NCBI GenBank assembly: GCA_037126765.1 | Contig: JBBCBC010000001.1 | Location: forward strand, 28,752,804-28,816,803 | Origin: Stenogyne calaminthoides | Lineage: Eukaryota; Streptophyta; Magnoliopsida; Lamiales; Lamiaceae | Length of the DNA stretch: 64,000 nt | Direction of reading: 5' to 3' | Shown: piece after piece, positions 1-9,903 of the stretch | Layout: each line of letters starts with the position of its first letter | Numbering within the stretch: position 1 is the first letter of the stretch | Translations under genes and position numbers: made by a program | Notes under the pieces: generated by a model | Database searches by the model: none | Told to the model about the DNA's origin: nothing | Seen by the model: the letters and a program-made list of their open reading frames with translations, nothing else

Positions 1-47
1 ATGTTGGCTCATTATGTTTTTCGCATATTTTTCTTGAATTTTCCGAT

Positions 48-1135
48 GTGTTGCATGTTCAACAAATGTCAAGAAACTTAATCTCTGTGTCTTGTTTATG
101 CCATGAAAATAATGTGGATGTATTATTTTCTGTTTCTGGCTTTCAGGTGGTGGATCGTCATACGGGGGATATTTGCCTATGCAGACCTCGCGTTACTGGG
201 CTATATTTGTGGCCAGATGGTGTACATGTTTCTGTTCCTATTGATTTAGCCTCCACTAAGCAGCCTCTGTCGGTTTGGCACGCTAGACTCTGTCATCCAT
301 CTACCAAAATTCTAGATAGTACTCCTTCTAGTCATAATTTGTCTATGCATAAACCTGTGAATTTCTCTTGTGATTCTTGCAAATGCATTAAGAGTCATAA
401 ATTGCCTTTTCATGAGTCTACTCTTAAGTCATCTGCACCTCTTGAATTGCTTTATTCCGATGTATGGACATCGCCTGTTTTATCTGTTGATGGATTCAAG
501 TACTACGTTATCTTTGTTGATCATTTCTCTAAATATGTGTGGTGGTACCCTCTTAGGCGTAAATCTGATTTGTTGTCAACCTTTGTTGGCTTTAAGGCTC
601 TAGTTGAAAATTTTCTCAAAACAAAAACCACTACCTTATATACTGATAATGAGGGGGGGGGAGAGTTTATTGCTCCCACCACATACCCCCGAGCATAATG
701 GTCATTCTGAACGTCGACATCGTCATGTTGTTGACACCGGTCTTGCTCTCCTTCACCACGCTTCCATACCCTTAACCTATTGGCCCAATGCCATGACCGC
801 TGCCACCTACATTATTAACCGCCTACCCAAAATCAATTTCCATGGCTTCTTCCTTTGAGAAAATCTTCAACCACCCTCCCAGCGTCTCCAAACTTCGTGT
901 TTTCGGCTGTCTCTGTTACCCGTGGCTTCGGCCATACTCCATTCACAAGCTTGAAAACATGTCCTCTCCACGTGTCTTTGTTGGCTATTCACTTACACAA
1001 AGTGCATATATATGTCTCGATTTGTCTACTAACAAACTCTACATCCACGTCATGTTGAGTTTGTTGAAGATAAATTCTCTTTCGCCACTCATACAAGTCT
1101 CTCTCCATCCGCTGTCACTCCTGATCCCTCTATAG
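48..1135 (+). pseudogene. copia GAG-pre-integrase and integrase, broken
   Basis: The first frame (48-698) carries the GAG-pre-integrase signature LWHARLCHPS, then cysteines of the zinc-binding part (CDSCK), then the integrase core start (YSDVWTSP, YVIFVDHFSKYVWWYPL). After TLYTDN a G-rich run at about 652-662 ends the frame, and roughly 45 bases expected from the family are missing. The second frame (to about 858) continues with PPHTPEHNGHSERRHRHVV and NRLPKINFH. A third frame (842-1135) carries FEKIFNHPPSVSKLRVFGCLCYPW and the C-terminal FVGYS. Integrase inserts the cDNA copy into the host chromosome. The frame breaks make this a remnant. Confidence 0.9.
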
Positions 1136-1159
1136 ATACACTTTCCTACTCCACCTCCG

Positions 1160-2277
1160 GTGGAACATGTACTACCACCGTTGCCACCATCTACTGTTGC
1201 ACCACGTCCCGTTGAACCACCACCATCGGCTCCTTCTCGCCACACCACGACAACACGAGCTAGAAACAACATCTTCTACCCTAATTCGAGGTATTGTCTC
1301 ACTTCATCTCTTCATTCAGATATTGAGCCTACAACTGTTTCACAGGCTTTAACAGATCCTCGTTGGAGAGATGCCATGTCTTCTGAGTTCACTGTTCTTC
1401 TTAAGAATGGCACTTGGGATTTAGTTCCTCCTGATCCTTCTCATAATGTGGTTGGTTGCAAGTGGGTGTTCAAAATAAAACGAAAACATGATGGTTCGAT
1501 TGACAAATTAAATTCAAAGCTCGTCTTGTAGCCAATGGTTTTCACCAACGTCTTGGTGTGGATTACTTTGAAACCTATAGTCCTGTTGTAAAACCAACAA
1601 CGTTTTGTTTGGTGCTTAGTCTTGTTGTATCTCACAATTGGCCTCTTCGTCAGTTTGATGTGAACAATGTCTTTCTCCATGGTACTCTTCCTGAGGAAGT
1701 CTACATGTCTCAACCCCCAGGGTTCTCTGACAAAAATTTCCCGTCATACGTCTGTAAACTTCAGAAGTCAATTTATGGTCTAAAGCAAGCTCCACATACT
1801 TGGTATAATGCTTTACTCAGGTTTCTGTCCTCTATGGGTTTGTCTCATACTAAATCTGATGAGTCTCTATTTGTATACAACCGTGAAGGGGTTGTAGCAT
1901 ATTTTTTGGTTTACGTTGATGATCTTATACTCACTGGCAACAATAACCCATTTATGAATCACATTGTATCTGCTCTCAGCTCTCAATTTTTAGTCAAAGA
2001 TCTTGGTGATCTCTCATACTTCCTCGGGATTGAGGTCATTCGTTCAGCCGATTCTTGCACTCTTCTCCAACGGAAGTACATCACAGATCTTTTGGCCAAA
2101 CATAACATGCTCAATGCTAAACCTGTTCAGACCCCTTTGGCTTCAGGGGTCAAACTCTCTTTGCATGATGGTTCGAAACTTATTGATGTTGCATCCTATC
2201 GCCAAGTTCTTGGCAGTCTTCAGTATCTCCTCTTCACACGTCCAGATACTGCTTTTGTTGTCAACAAGCTCTCATAG
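1160..2277 (+). pseudogene. copia reverse transcriptase, broken
   Basis: The RT begins after a proline- and serine-rich linker, with ALTDPRWRDAMSSEF and CKWVFKIKRKHDGSIDKL, then frameshifts near 1520-1531. The next frame from about 1558 reads DYFETYSPVVKPTTF, QFDVNNVFLHG, YMSQPPGF, SIYGLKQAPHTWYNALL and the catalytic YVDDLILTG, so the YVDD active-site motif is kept. It ends at a stop at 2275-2277, after NKLS, where the family reads on into the RNase H region. Reverse transcriptase copies the element's RNA into cDNA. Confidence 0.9.
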
Positions 2278-2280
2278 TTT

Positions 2281-2863
2281 ATGCATGCTCCTACTGAGCA
2301 ACATTGGGGTGCAGTTAAGAGGATTCTTCGTTATCTCAATGCTACTCGACATCTAGGTCTCATCCTTCGACGTCATTCTCCCTTGTCTCTTCACTGCTTT
2401 ACTGATGCTGACTGGGCTGGGGACTGTGATGATCGTACCTCGACGGGTGCATATATTGTTTTTCTTGGTGCAAATCCTATTTCCTGGATCTCCCGTAAGC
2501 AATGTGCAGTTGCCCGTTCTTCCACTGAAGCAGAGTATCACTCTATTGCTTGTGCAGCTGCTGAACTTCAGTGGACATGCGCTCTCTTAAAAGAACTTCA
2601 TGTTCCACTTTCTTACATGTCTGTAATTTATAGTGATAATATTGGGGTCACTTATCTATGCTCGAATCCAGTTTCCACTCTCGAATGAAATATATTGCCA
2701 TAGATTACCAAATTGTTCGGGATTTGGTAAGAACTCTCAGCTTCTAGTGTCACATGTTTCTTCTGCTGATCAACTTGCAGATGCTCTTGCCAAGCCCTTG
2801 TCTCGAGTGCGTCTTTCACATCTTATGCACAAGATTGGTATCACTGAGCGTGCTCCATCTTGA
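2281..2863 (+). pseudogene. copia RNase H and polyprotein C-terminus, broken
   Basis: The RNase H domain reads through HAPTEQHWGAVKRILRYL, FTDADWAGDCDDRTSTGAY, WISRKQCAVARSSTEAEY and YSDNIGVTYL, the standard copia RNase H series with its acidic residues. The frame is lost near 2688 and picked up in another frame by RDLV and SSADQLADALAKPLS, ending in a TGA at 2861-2863. The stop overlaps the polypurine tract, which is normal for this group. It is separated from the RT frame only by the stop at 2275-2277. Confidence 0.88.
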
Positions 2864-2868
2864 GGGGG

Positions 2869-3018
2869 TGTATTAGGAGTATTGTTATATTGTATTATTT
2901 TGTGTATATACTTGTATCCCACATCAATTCATTGTGACCAAGATGGTCTCACTGTAACTATATAAATAAGTTGATAATATGTGAATATATTTATCTCTTC
3001 AAATATTTTCTATAGCAC
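2869..3018 (+). repeat. 3' LTR of the copia element (about 150 bp)
   Basis: A G-rich polypurine tract (2862-2868) is followed by TG at 2869, and the repeat seems to end in CA at 3017 or 3019. A TATA-like tataaata lies near 2961. Because the 5' LTR is outside the window, I could not compare the two copies; the right edge is judged from the CA dinucleotide and from where exon sequence of the neighbouring gene resumes. Confidence 0.65.
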
Positions 3019-3572
3019 AAACCTCAAACATGGATACTGGTCCACATCGGAACGTCCTTCGTAACCTTCCATATATTGAGATTTCTTCTTCTGTCATTTC
3101 CATGTCTTCCCCATTATCATGCTATTCAAAATAAATAAATAACATTAACTTATTATATTGTGTGGATGTCGTCAATGTGCTGCTAAATTATGCAGTATAA
3201 AAGTTAATTCATGCTTTGACATGATAAATTTCAAATTAATCTGAATTCAAATAATAATTTACAATTGAGATTGATGATTGACTGCCACGTTGATGGTCCC
3301 ACAGTGTTTGAAAAAAAAAGTTTTTATGAAAGTAAATTAATTTAATCACTGTGAGAAAAAATTGATTAATAGTATAAATGACAAGTGTTTGCAAGTGTTA
3401 TAAAAATAGATGTTCAGAGCTTTTATAAAAGATTTGAATAGAGTAAAATATTAGTGAAATACTAAAATTAGGTAGAAGTATAGACTCTCAACTTGTAGAT
3501 TATGGATTGTAGGTGATTAGTTTAGGTAAAATCAAATACGAAGCACAAAACTTTCTTTTGTGCCTAATTTTG

Positions 3573-3690
3573 GGGGTGTTTGCAATCTCTATTGAGGGGG
3601 TGAGAATCACTTTTTTTTTAAACTATCCCCTCACAGCTTATAACTTCTAGAAATATTTTTCACTATTGAATAGTGGTTGCAAACACCCTC
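3573..3690. mobile_element. Small hAT-like MITE in an intron
   Basis: A roughly 118-bp stretch begins with GGGGTGTTTGCAATCTC and ends with the inverted counterpart (GAGGGTGTTTGCAACC read on the other strand). The GGGTGTTTG end is typical of small plant hAT MITEs. I could not see a clear target duplication. Confidence 0.55.
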
Positions 3691-4082
3691 TTTATATGAT
3701 TATAATCACTTATAATCTTTTGAAATCACCCCATAATTAATTTCTTGGAACTTTATTTGGTCATTGGAGTAATTAGAATAGGTAGGATATACATACGATG
3801 AAATCCAATTTGATGTTAGGTTGAGCTAAAGATGAGTAACCAAGATTAATGGAAGCCCATTTCAAGAATGCTTCAAGATCCAGCTTGTTGATGCTTCCAA
3901 TCGGATTTATGTCACCCGAACTGCGACCATACTAGACAAAATATGTACATAATCCGTTTATTATACTACTAATTAATCATAATAAAAAAAAAAAATCAAA
4001 TGAATGAATAGCTAGTCTTGCCTAGCCTATTCCTATATATATATATATATATAAACAATTAATGATCATAATGAAAATTAAT

Positions 4083-4410
4083 GAATTAATGTGAGTTAAA
4101 TTTATTTTTGGTCCCATAAGACATGGTACCTTACAATATTTGTCCAAATTCCCACCATTTTTGTCTTAAAATCATATTTTCATGCATTATTGGTTCCGAC
4201 GTTATTTTTTCGTTAAAGTCAACTGCAGTTTTGGTCCTTCAGGATAAGGTTTGTGACCAAAAGTGCAGTTGAATTTAACGGATTCCGTAACGGAAAGACC
4301 AAAACTGCATGAAAAAAAATTTACGGGACAAAATGTGGTGAGTATTGAGACAAAAATCGTGAGCTCCCGTGTCCTGTGGGACTAGAAATGAATTTAACTC
4401 GAATTAATGT
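4083..4410. mobile_element. Mutator-like MITE with 10-bp target duplication
   Basis: The element body is 4093-4400. Terminal inverted repeats start GAGTTAAATTTATTT on one side and GAGTTAAATTCATTT on the other. It is flanked by perfect direct repeats GAATTAATGT at 4083-4092 and 4401-4410. A second inverted pair built on gcagttttggtc lies inside. A 9-10 bp duplication is typical of Mutator-like insertions. No coding capacity. Confidence 0.85.
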
Positions 4411-4637
4411 GTAACCCTATGTATACCTTAGTTAGATTACCACACAAGGCTTCATCTGCAGAGGTGGAACTCAACACCAGATAAAAACCTGCTGGCTTTT
4501 CATGAGCCCATGGCAAAAGTGAGGCTAACATGAAGGTTGCAACCATTCTGCTTCGACTACTAACATTCTGCAATGCTGACTGATTCTCCACAAACAAATT
4601 ACAAACGTCTCATGTATATTGCTAATTAAATTGTCAA

Positions 4638-4892
4638 TTATATAAATAGTGGGTCTCATATACACCCAAATACACTGTGCACTCATAGTGCATTTTAGAA
4701 ACATGTGACTTGTTATACTAAAAAGTGCAATTTATTTACACTGAAACGTGCAACTATTAATATAGAAAAATAGTTGCACGCTTCAGCATAAATAAGTTGT
4801 ATTTTTCAGTATAACAAATCACACGTTTCTAAAATGCATTATGAGTGCACCATACACCTGGGTGCATACAAAACTCAGCCTTATATAAATAG
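4638..4892. mobile_element. Hairpin MITE, family A copy 1
   Basis: Nearly the whole element (about 4650-4880) folds back on itself: the arm running from gtgcactcatagtgcatttt to gtgcaactattaata is mirrored by the right half. Outer ends read TGGGTCTCATATACACCC and, on the opposite strand, TGAGTTTTGTATGCACCC. A 12-bp direct repeat TTATATAAATAG flanks it at 4638-4649 and 4881-4892. A diverged relative lies near 45.5 kb. Confidence 0.82.
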
Positions 4893-5055
4893 ATGAAGCT
4901 CAAAATTATACCTTCTTGTTTCTCACACATTTTCCCGTAAGGGTGTGAAACAGAGAGAGCAGGGACGAAACCACTCCGTCTATTGGAACATCAAGATGCC
5001 ATGATCCGATTTCTTCTGCAAACACCCTTGAATGCCCTCTTGATCCATCACAACT

Positions 5056-5074
5056 ATATATATATATATATATA
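5056..5074. repeat. AT microsatellite beside an exon acceptor
   Basis: A short run of TA dinucleotides lies immediately upstream, in transcript sense, of the NAD synthetase exon 4912-5053. It replaces a usual pyrimidine tract with alternating TA before the acceptor AG. Confidence 0.6.
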
Positions 5075-5137
5075 TCAAACAAACGTGTGAATTTTTATGT
5101 GCATCAAAATATCATCTACACTTCAACTTAATCAACC

Positions 5138-5739
5138 AGCAAAACTAGGGATTTAAACCAAAATCGTCTTATAACTTTGCACATTTATTGAAATGATCCA
5201 TAATTATGAACTTTTTCAATTTAATCACACATGTATTCAATTTAATTTAATTTAGTCTCAAATCGTCAGAGGTCGCTCAAAATTACCCAAAACGACGTTG
5301 TTTTGGACACGTGTCTTACATATTCTGGTCAAAATTGGGGGCGCGTGTAGGACACGCGCCAAAAACGACGTCGTTTTAGGTAATTTTGAGCGACCTCTGA
5401 CGATTTGGGACTAAATTTGATCAAATTGAATATATATAAAATTAAATTGAAAAAGTTGATAATTATGAGATAATTTTAATAAATGGCCAAAGATATGAGA
5501 CTGTTTTGGTTTATTTCCAGCAAATTTTTTTTTTAAAAACTCGGTATCCGACCCAAGGACCGACTAATACGGAGGACCAGAACACACTGTCCACTAGCTA
5601 AGCTCTGTATGGACTGACCCATCTCAAGAGTTGATTACATCTTATAGGTTCGAACCCGAGACCTAGTGAGGAACACACTACTAAATCTCAAGTCTATACC
5701 ACTAGGCCAACCACTTGGGGGTTAATTCCCAGCAAAACT
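5138..5739. mobile_element. Long hairpin MITE interrupted by a SINE
   Basis: Two arms of roughly 150-190 bp face each other, meeting around 5290-5370 at paired aaaacgacgt blocks. The left arm starts near 5147 and the right arm ends near 5524. The right end continues only after a SINE insertion and finishes at about 5730. A 9-bp direct repeat AGCAAAACT flanks the composite (5138-5146 and 5731-5739), which suits a Mutator-like MITE. It sits in a NAD synthetase intron. Confidence 0.78.
5525..5720 (-). mobile_element. tRNA-derived SINE, minus strand
   Basis: Read on the minus strand, the unit has a pol III A box TGGCCTAGTGG (plus-strand 5699-5709), a B box GGTTCGAACC (5647-5656) about 45 bp further on, and an A-rich tail (5525-5535). 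It is flanked by an imperfect target duplication (gtttatttccagcaaa at 5509-5524, gttaattcccagcaaa at 5721-5736). Length is about 196 bp. Confidence 0.82.
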
Positions 5740-5762
5740 ACTTGTTACAATAACATCTTAAG

Positions 5763-5950
5763 GGCCGTTTGGTTAGGGGTAATGAAAGTGGATAATGTAA
5801 ATCACTTCTATTAATGTTGCTTGATAGTTTTGATACACAAGTAATGAGAATAGAAGTAAGCAATTGATTACCCTCATTCACTCATCTCACCTCACATGAT
5901 ACCTATTGTTGATGTTCTAACCAACCAATAACAATGCAATCAACAACCTT
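5763..5950. mobile_element. Possible hAT-like MITE
   Basis: The sequence opens with GGGCCGTTTGGTTAGGGG, a start common among plant hAT-type MITEs. Parts of it recur inverted further on (gattaccctcattc, ctaaccaacca). The right end is not clean and I see no clear target duplication. Confidence 0.4.
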
Positions 5951-6118
5951 AGTCCACCTGGCCACTGGACTCCTCAATTGAGTGAGAGACTCAGGTTCGA
6001 TTCCCTTTAGGAACGAATTGGAGTATGAGAGTTATAAGGTGGCTTGGTGAATTTGTGGAGTGTTTGAGTGCTTGGTGTACTAACTACTAACAACTAACTT
6101 TGTCCAATAAAAAAAAAT
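5949..6118 (+). mobile_element. tRNA-derived SINE, plus strand
   Basis: An A-box-like TGGCCACTGG (about 5959), a B box GGTTCGATTCC (about 5994) and an A-rich tail (6109-6118) are spaced as in plant SINEs. It belongs to a different family from the SINE at 5525-5720. The flanking duplication is not clear. Confidence 0.62.
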
Positions 6119-6628
6119 AAATTGACCCTCAATAATACTTATTATTATTATTATTTCTTAATCATATCAAGCTGTCCCTTAATGTATATTATAATTATAT
6201 TGGATGAAAATTTCAATTAAGTTACTTTTGTAATATAGTATTGATACAATTATCTCAGTACCTGTCTTGACATCCCATGAAAAATGTGTAGAAAATGCGT
6301 TTAGCAAATTCTTTGCTGTCTGTTGGGAAATGTTCATGGGTATAATGGCCTATTCTTATCGCATCAGCTTTCACTTGATTGTTCCCATTTTGAATTTCTG
6401 ATGAAAAAATTTGTATATACATCAAAGTATTACATTATCGGTTCAAACTACAATTCACGCAATAATAGTATTTAGCTAATAAAATATGTCCATTTAACAT
6501 CTCCCTTTAGCTAATCACTACACTATATATATTATATATTTTCAATCAATCATTATAAATGGTCAAATTATGTGATAAACCTATACAAAAGCATTGAACA
6601 ACCGTGCACAATTAAACAAATTTTACTA

Positions 6629-7023
6629 AAGGGAAAATTGATATTTTTGTCCAATAACTTTGACCCATTTTGATTTTGGTCCTACTAATTTGCGATTTTT
6701 TATCTTGGTCCTGTAACTATACAAAATTTGACTTTTTCGTTCTGTCACCGGCTATTGCAGGTGACAGGACTAAAAAGTCAATTTTTTCTAAGTTACAGTA
6801 CTAAAATCAAATCCGTAAATTATGATCTTGGTCCTGTAAGTCTGTAACTTTACAAAATTCGATTTTTTTAGTCCTGTCTTCTGCTATTACTGATAATTAG
6901 CCGGTGACTACACGAAAATGTCGAATTTTTTAAAGTTACAGGACCAAGATCGAAAACCATAAATTAGTAGAACCAAGATCAAAATGAGTCAAACTTACAT
7001 TACAGAAAAATGTATTTTCCCTT
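6629..7023. mobile_element. Hairpin MITE with TA ends
   Basis: About 395 bp, with long terminal inverted repeats: AAGGGAAAATTGATATTT at the left, mirrored by aaatgtattttcccttt at the right. Inner blocks (ttggtcctactaattt and aaattagtagaaccaa) are also inverted. TA dinucleotides flank both ends, consistent with a mariner-type target. The right end lies about 45 bp from the donor side of NAD synthetase exon 7068-7235. Confidence 0.75.
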
Positions 7024-7533
7024 TATTAAAAAAGTTAAAATATAAGATTGAGAATTAAGGTGCAGACCTTTTACCACAAGTTGGCACATGCAACCAACAA
7101 TGGCAGCAACAGAGGTGCTACCAACTCCACCGGATAAATGCAGCACAAAACCGGAGGCCCCACTTCTTCTCAGATAATTCCACAACCAGCACGCCGCCCT
7201 AAACCTATTTCCTCTTCGCGGCAGTGATTATCAATCTGCACGAAAGTGACATTCCATTCATAAATTGTACTTAGCTAGTTTAAACATGACAAAGAATCAA
7301 AATGAATATTGACACATTCAGGCAGGCTCACCTTGGTTGGAAATGAAACAGATTTTTGGAGGTTGAAAGAGCTGCAAAGCTTGTATGGTACAAACACTGA
7401 AGAAACCTTCTTCATTTTGCTACTCGCCTGTTCTCTAAAGCTACTATTACTAGCTCTGAGACTAGTCGCCTGCCATTTTGTTTTTGACACCTCTCTCTAT
7501 ATATATATAATAATAAGAAAAAAAATGTTTTTT

Positions 7534-8037
7534 TTGTCCCATAATCTATTGCTGTCAATTTTTCATCCCAAAAAATTTAAATGTCTAATTTTGGTTACAT
7601 AATTAAATTGATTGTCCAATTTTGATTCCATTTTTTGCAAAAAAATTGCGAACAACGTCATTTCGGTCACGTGTAGGTAAAATTTGGGGTTTTCGATATC
7701 GTCGCAAACGTGGATGCTAACATTCTTTTTATTTTAGTTTTTTTTTATGTTTTTTAATCAGTTAAATTACACATGTGTAAATAACTTAATAAATTAAATC
7801 AAAATTTAAATTTAAAATCTACAAATTTAAAAATAACTAATTTTTACATGTGCGATTGTATAACCGAAAACGACCTATTTTGCAATTTTTCGTTGAAAAT
7901 TGGATCAAAATTGGACAATCAATTTAATTATGAAATCAAAATTAGACATTTAATTTTTATTTTTTTTTGACGAAAAATGAAACATCTAATTTTTTATTTT
8001 TTTTTGACAAAAATGAAAAATAGATAACTTATGGTAC
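7534..8037. mobile_element. Foldback element in an intron
   Basis: An inner inverted pair is obvious: aatgtctaattttggtta with attgattgtccaatttt (7576-7625) versus aaaattggacaatcaat with aaaattagacattt (7905-7952). The outer edges (tgtcccataatctatt and agataacttatggtac) are weaker. No coding capacity; target duplication not seen. Confidence 0.6.
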
Positions 8038-8689
8038 CAAGCAAACTTTTTTCTACCAAATTAAACAAATATATATACATCATCTACTTACCTTATCTAG
8101 ATCCACTTGTGCAACCACAACATCCACGTCTTTCAACGAAAATTGTAAGCCCTGACCAATCACATCTCCGTTCATAACAATACAAGAACATCCATCTACA
8201 TTCAAATCATCAAACCACCATTATTCAGTATTCATATTTATATATATAGTTTCTGGAAAATGAAATGTACCTACTACCTACCATAATAAGAGAATAGAAT
8301 ATAACTTTATATATATATATACATATATAGAATTTTGTAAAAATCGAAGGGGGTCTGTACTCAATGTGACTCAGTCCTTGCTAGTACCTACCATAATAAG
8401 CGCGGCCACCATCACATCCCAAGTGATTACTGTACATGTATACTCCTCCACGAGCAGACATTGCACTCGTTATAGAACCAAGACGACCGCGCATCTTTCC
8501 CAATAGATGTACGCTTCCACTTGCATTCATAAAAATTTCAACTCCATTCAGTGCAAGTTCCGAGTGAATCTGCACGGGAGCAAATAATTCCATGCATATT
8601 TCGGCTGCAACAGCTCTGACAGAGACAAAGAGAGTATATATGTATTATGAAACTAATTAATTATATTACGTATAATATGGAAATTTGTC

Positions 8690-9190
8690 CCTTTTCAATT
8701 TGTATTTCTCTTTTCTGCTCTATTAATTGACTTTTTCACCCACAAAAATGTTCTTATTTGACATTTATATCCCTTACTCCTCTTATTCTCATTTCTTCCC
8801 ATCATTCCCACTCCCACATCCTTTTTGTATCCTATCCCACTCCAAAATACACTTCCCAAACATGATCTGGACCCGGACTCAGACCACGAGTTCGAGCTGG
8901 GCCGGATCGGGTCCGGGTTTGAATTCAGTTCGGGTTCAGATCAAGGTCCGGGTTTGTGTAAGGGTCAGGTCTAGGTGTCTAGGTTTGGCCCGGGTTCGAT
9001 CCGGGTCCATGTCGGGCATGTTTGGAAAGAGTATTTTGGAGTGAGATAGGATCCAAAAAGGATGTGGAAATGAGAATGATGGAGAGGAATGATAATAAGG
9101 AGAGTAAGAGTAGAATTGTCACAAAATGGTATATTTGTGAGTTTAAAAGTCAATTGGTCAGAAAAGAGAAATGTAAGTAAAAAATAAGGC
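8690..9190. mobile_element. Foldback element with GC-rich centre
   Basis: Arms of about 160 bp face each other: tttctcttttctg (8705) pairs with cagaaaagagaaa (9159), and cacttcccaaacatg (8850) pairs with catgtttggaaagag (9017). The centre (8865-9015) is a GC-rich run of degraded repeats around cgggtccgggtt. It lies in the intron between NAD synthetase exons 9433-9741 and 8392-8615. Confidence 0.7.
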
Positions 9191-9237
9191 AAAAAAGAGT
9201 TTGTATCCGATGAAGACATATATTCATACGAGAAAAG

Positions 9238-9405
9238 ACAAACTCTTATGTGAAACTTGTTCACCATATCAAACTGGATTCATACTAATACTACTACTCT
9301 TATAAACTAATACCATAACATTAACACACACATAAATGTTATGGTATCAGTTAATAAGTTTTATTGATTCAATTTTATATCGTGAACAAATTTTTTCGAA
9401 AACTG
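9238..9405. mobile_element. Short MITE next to an exon
   Basis: The left end ctcttatgtgaaacttgttcac is mirrored at the right by gtgaacaaattttttcg; a second inverted pair around cataacatt and aatgttatg lies inside. The same end motif (actcttatgtgaaactt) recurs near 28930, so this is a dispersed family. Edges are approximate. Confidence 0.5.
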
Positions 9406-9903
9406 AGAAATTAATAATTAATCAATAGTTACGTGTCTTGAAACTGAAGATAACCGTAGCCAAACGGCGCAGAAGTTTGTGACAGTGCATCGGATACATG
9501 AGACGGAAGCAGAAAGTCGTCAAGGGGTGGGTGTTTCTGCTTCCATGCCGTGAACCATCTTAATTCCCCACAACTGTCACCATTTGCAAGCCACATTTTG
9601 GGCCTTATCATCAATATTTTTCGATTCAAACACAAAACCTGGCAGTTATAAAGCTCCGATCCTCTCATCACAGGCATCCCAAAACTACACAGCATGCCAT
9701 CCGTCCAATCACCAACCATTAATTCTTTTAAACATTCCCATCTGCACTTATATATGAGTAAGTCTCTGGTGAAATTTTGTTCATAGTATAAATTTATTAC
9801 ATTTACGAATTAATACTAATACATTTATCAACGGATAACATTACACTTATAAACTAAAATTATAATATTAAATTTGTTCATAGTAGGAAATTTATTACAT
9901 TCT

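Larger units (their letters stand above)
1..3018 (+). mobile_element. Ty1/copia retrotransposon, 3' portion (Ale/Retrofit-like)
   Basis: The window opens inside a copia element on the plus strand. In order I can read GAG-pre-integrase, integrase, reverse transcriptase and RNase H, then a purine tract and one LTR. This INT-before-RT order defines Ty1/copia. The reading frame is broken at least five times, so it cannot make a full polyprotein. The short LTR (about 150 bp) and the wording of the integrase (YSDVWTSPVLSVDGFKYY) suggest the Ale/Retrofit lineage; that assignment is inference. The 5' LTR and gag lie left of the window. The element ends within a few bases of a splice donor of the NAD synthetase gene to its right. 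Confidence 0.93.
3023..9741 (-). pseudogene. glutamine-dependent NAD+ synthetase, damaged copy
   Basis: Ten exons on the minus strand match plant NAD synthetase, which makes NAD+ from nicotinate adenine dinucleotide using ATP and glutamine-derived ammonia. Exons: 9433-9741, 8392-8615, 8092-8195, 7332-7469, 7068-7235, 6262-6397, 4912-5053, 4427-about 4590, 3797-3931, 3023-3121. Recognisable stretches: RPKMWLAN (amidase lysine) and NHLGCDGGRAYY (amidase cysteine), FVPYKLCSSFNLQ, WNYLRRSGASGF, ADAIRIGHYTHEHFPTDS, EEIGSWHLDVPIDGVV, FMLASLLPWAHEKP, DINPIGSINKLDL, FRCGPVSMF. Phases join correctly at most GT-AG junctions. Damage: one base is missing in exon 7068-7235 (168 nt instead of 169), the PP-loop reads SGGVGS instead of SGGxDS, an extra codon sits in HEKPAGFY, and the acceptor of the 4427-4590 exon is not visible. 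The first exon and the C-terminal exons are absent. The family is about 720 residues; about 530 are represented here. Confidence 0.9.

Noticed and set aside
1039..1272. Minus-strand glycine-rich ORF
   Set aside because: It is opposite the proline-rich linker of the copia polyprotein, a frame shadow.
8727..9267. ORFs of about 100 codons on both strands
   Set aside because: They are translations of a foldback element and its GC-rich core in an intron.
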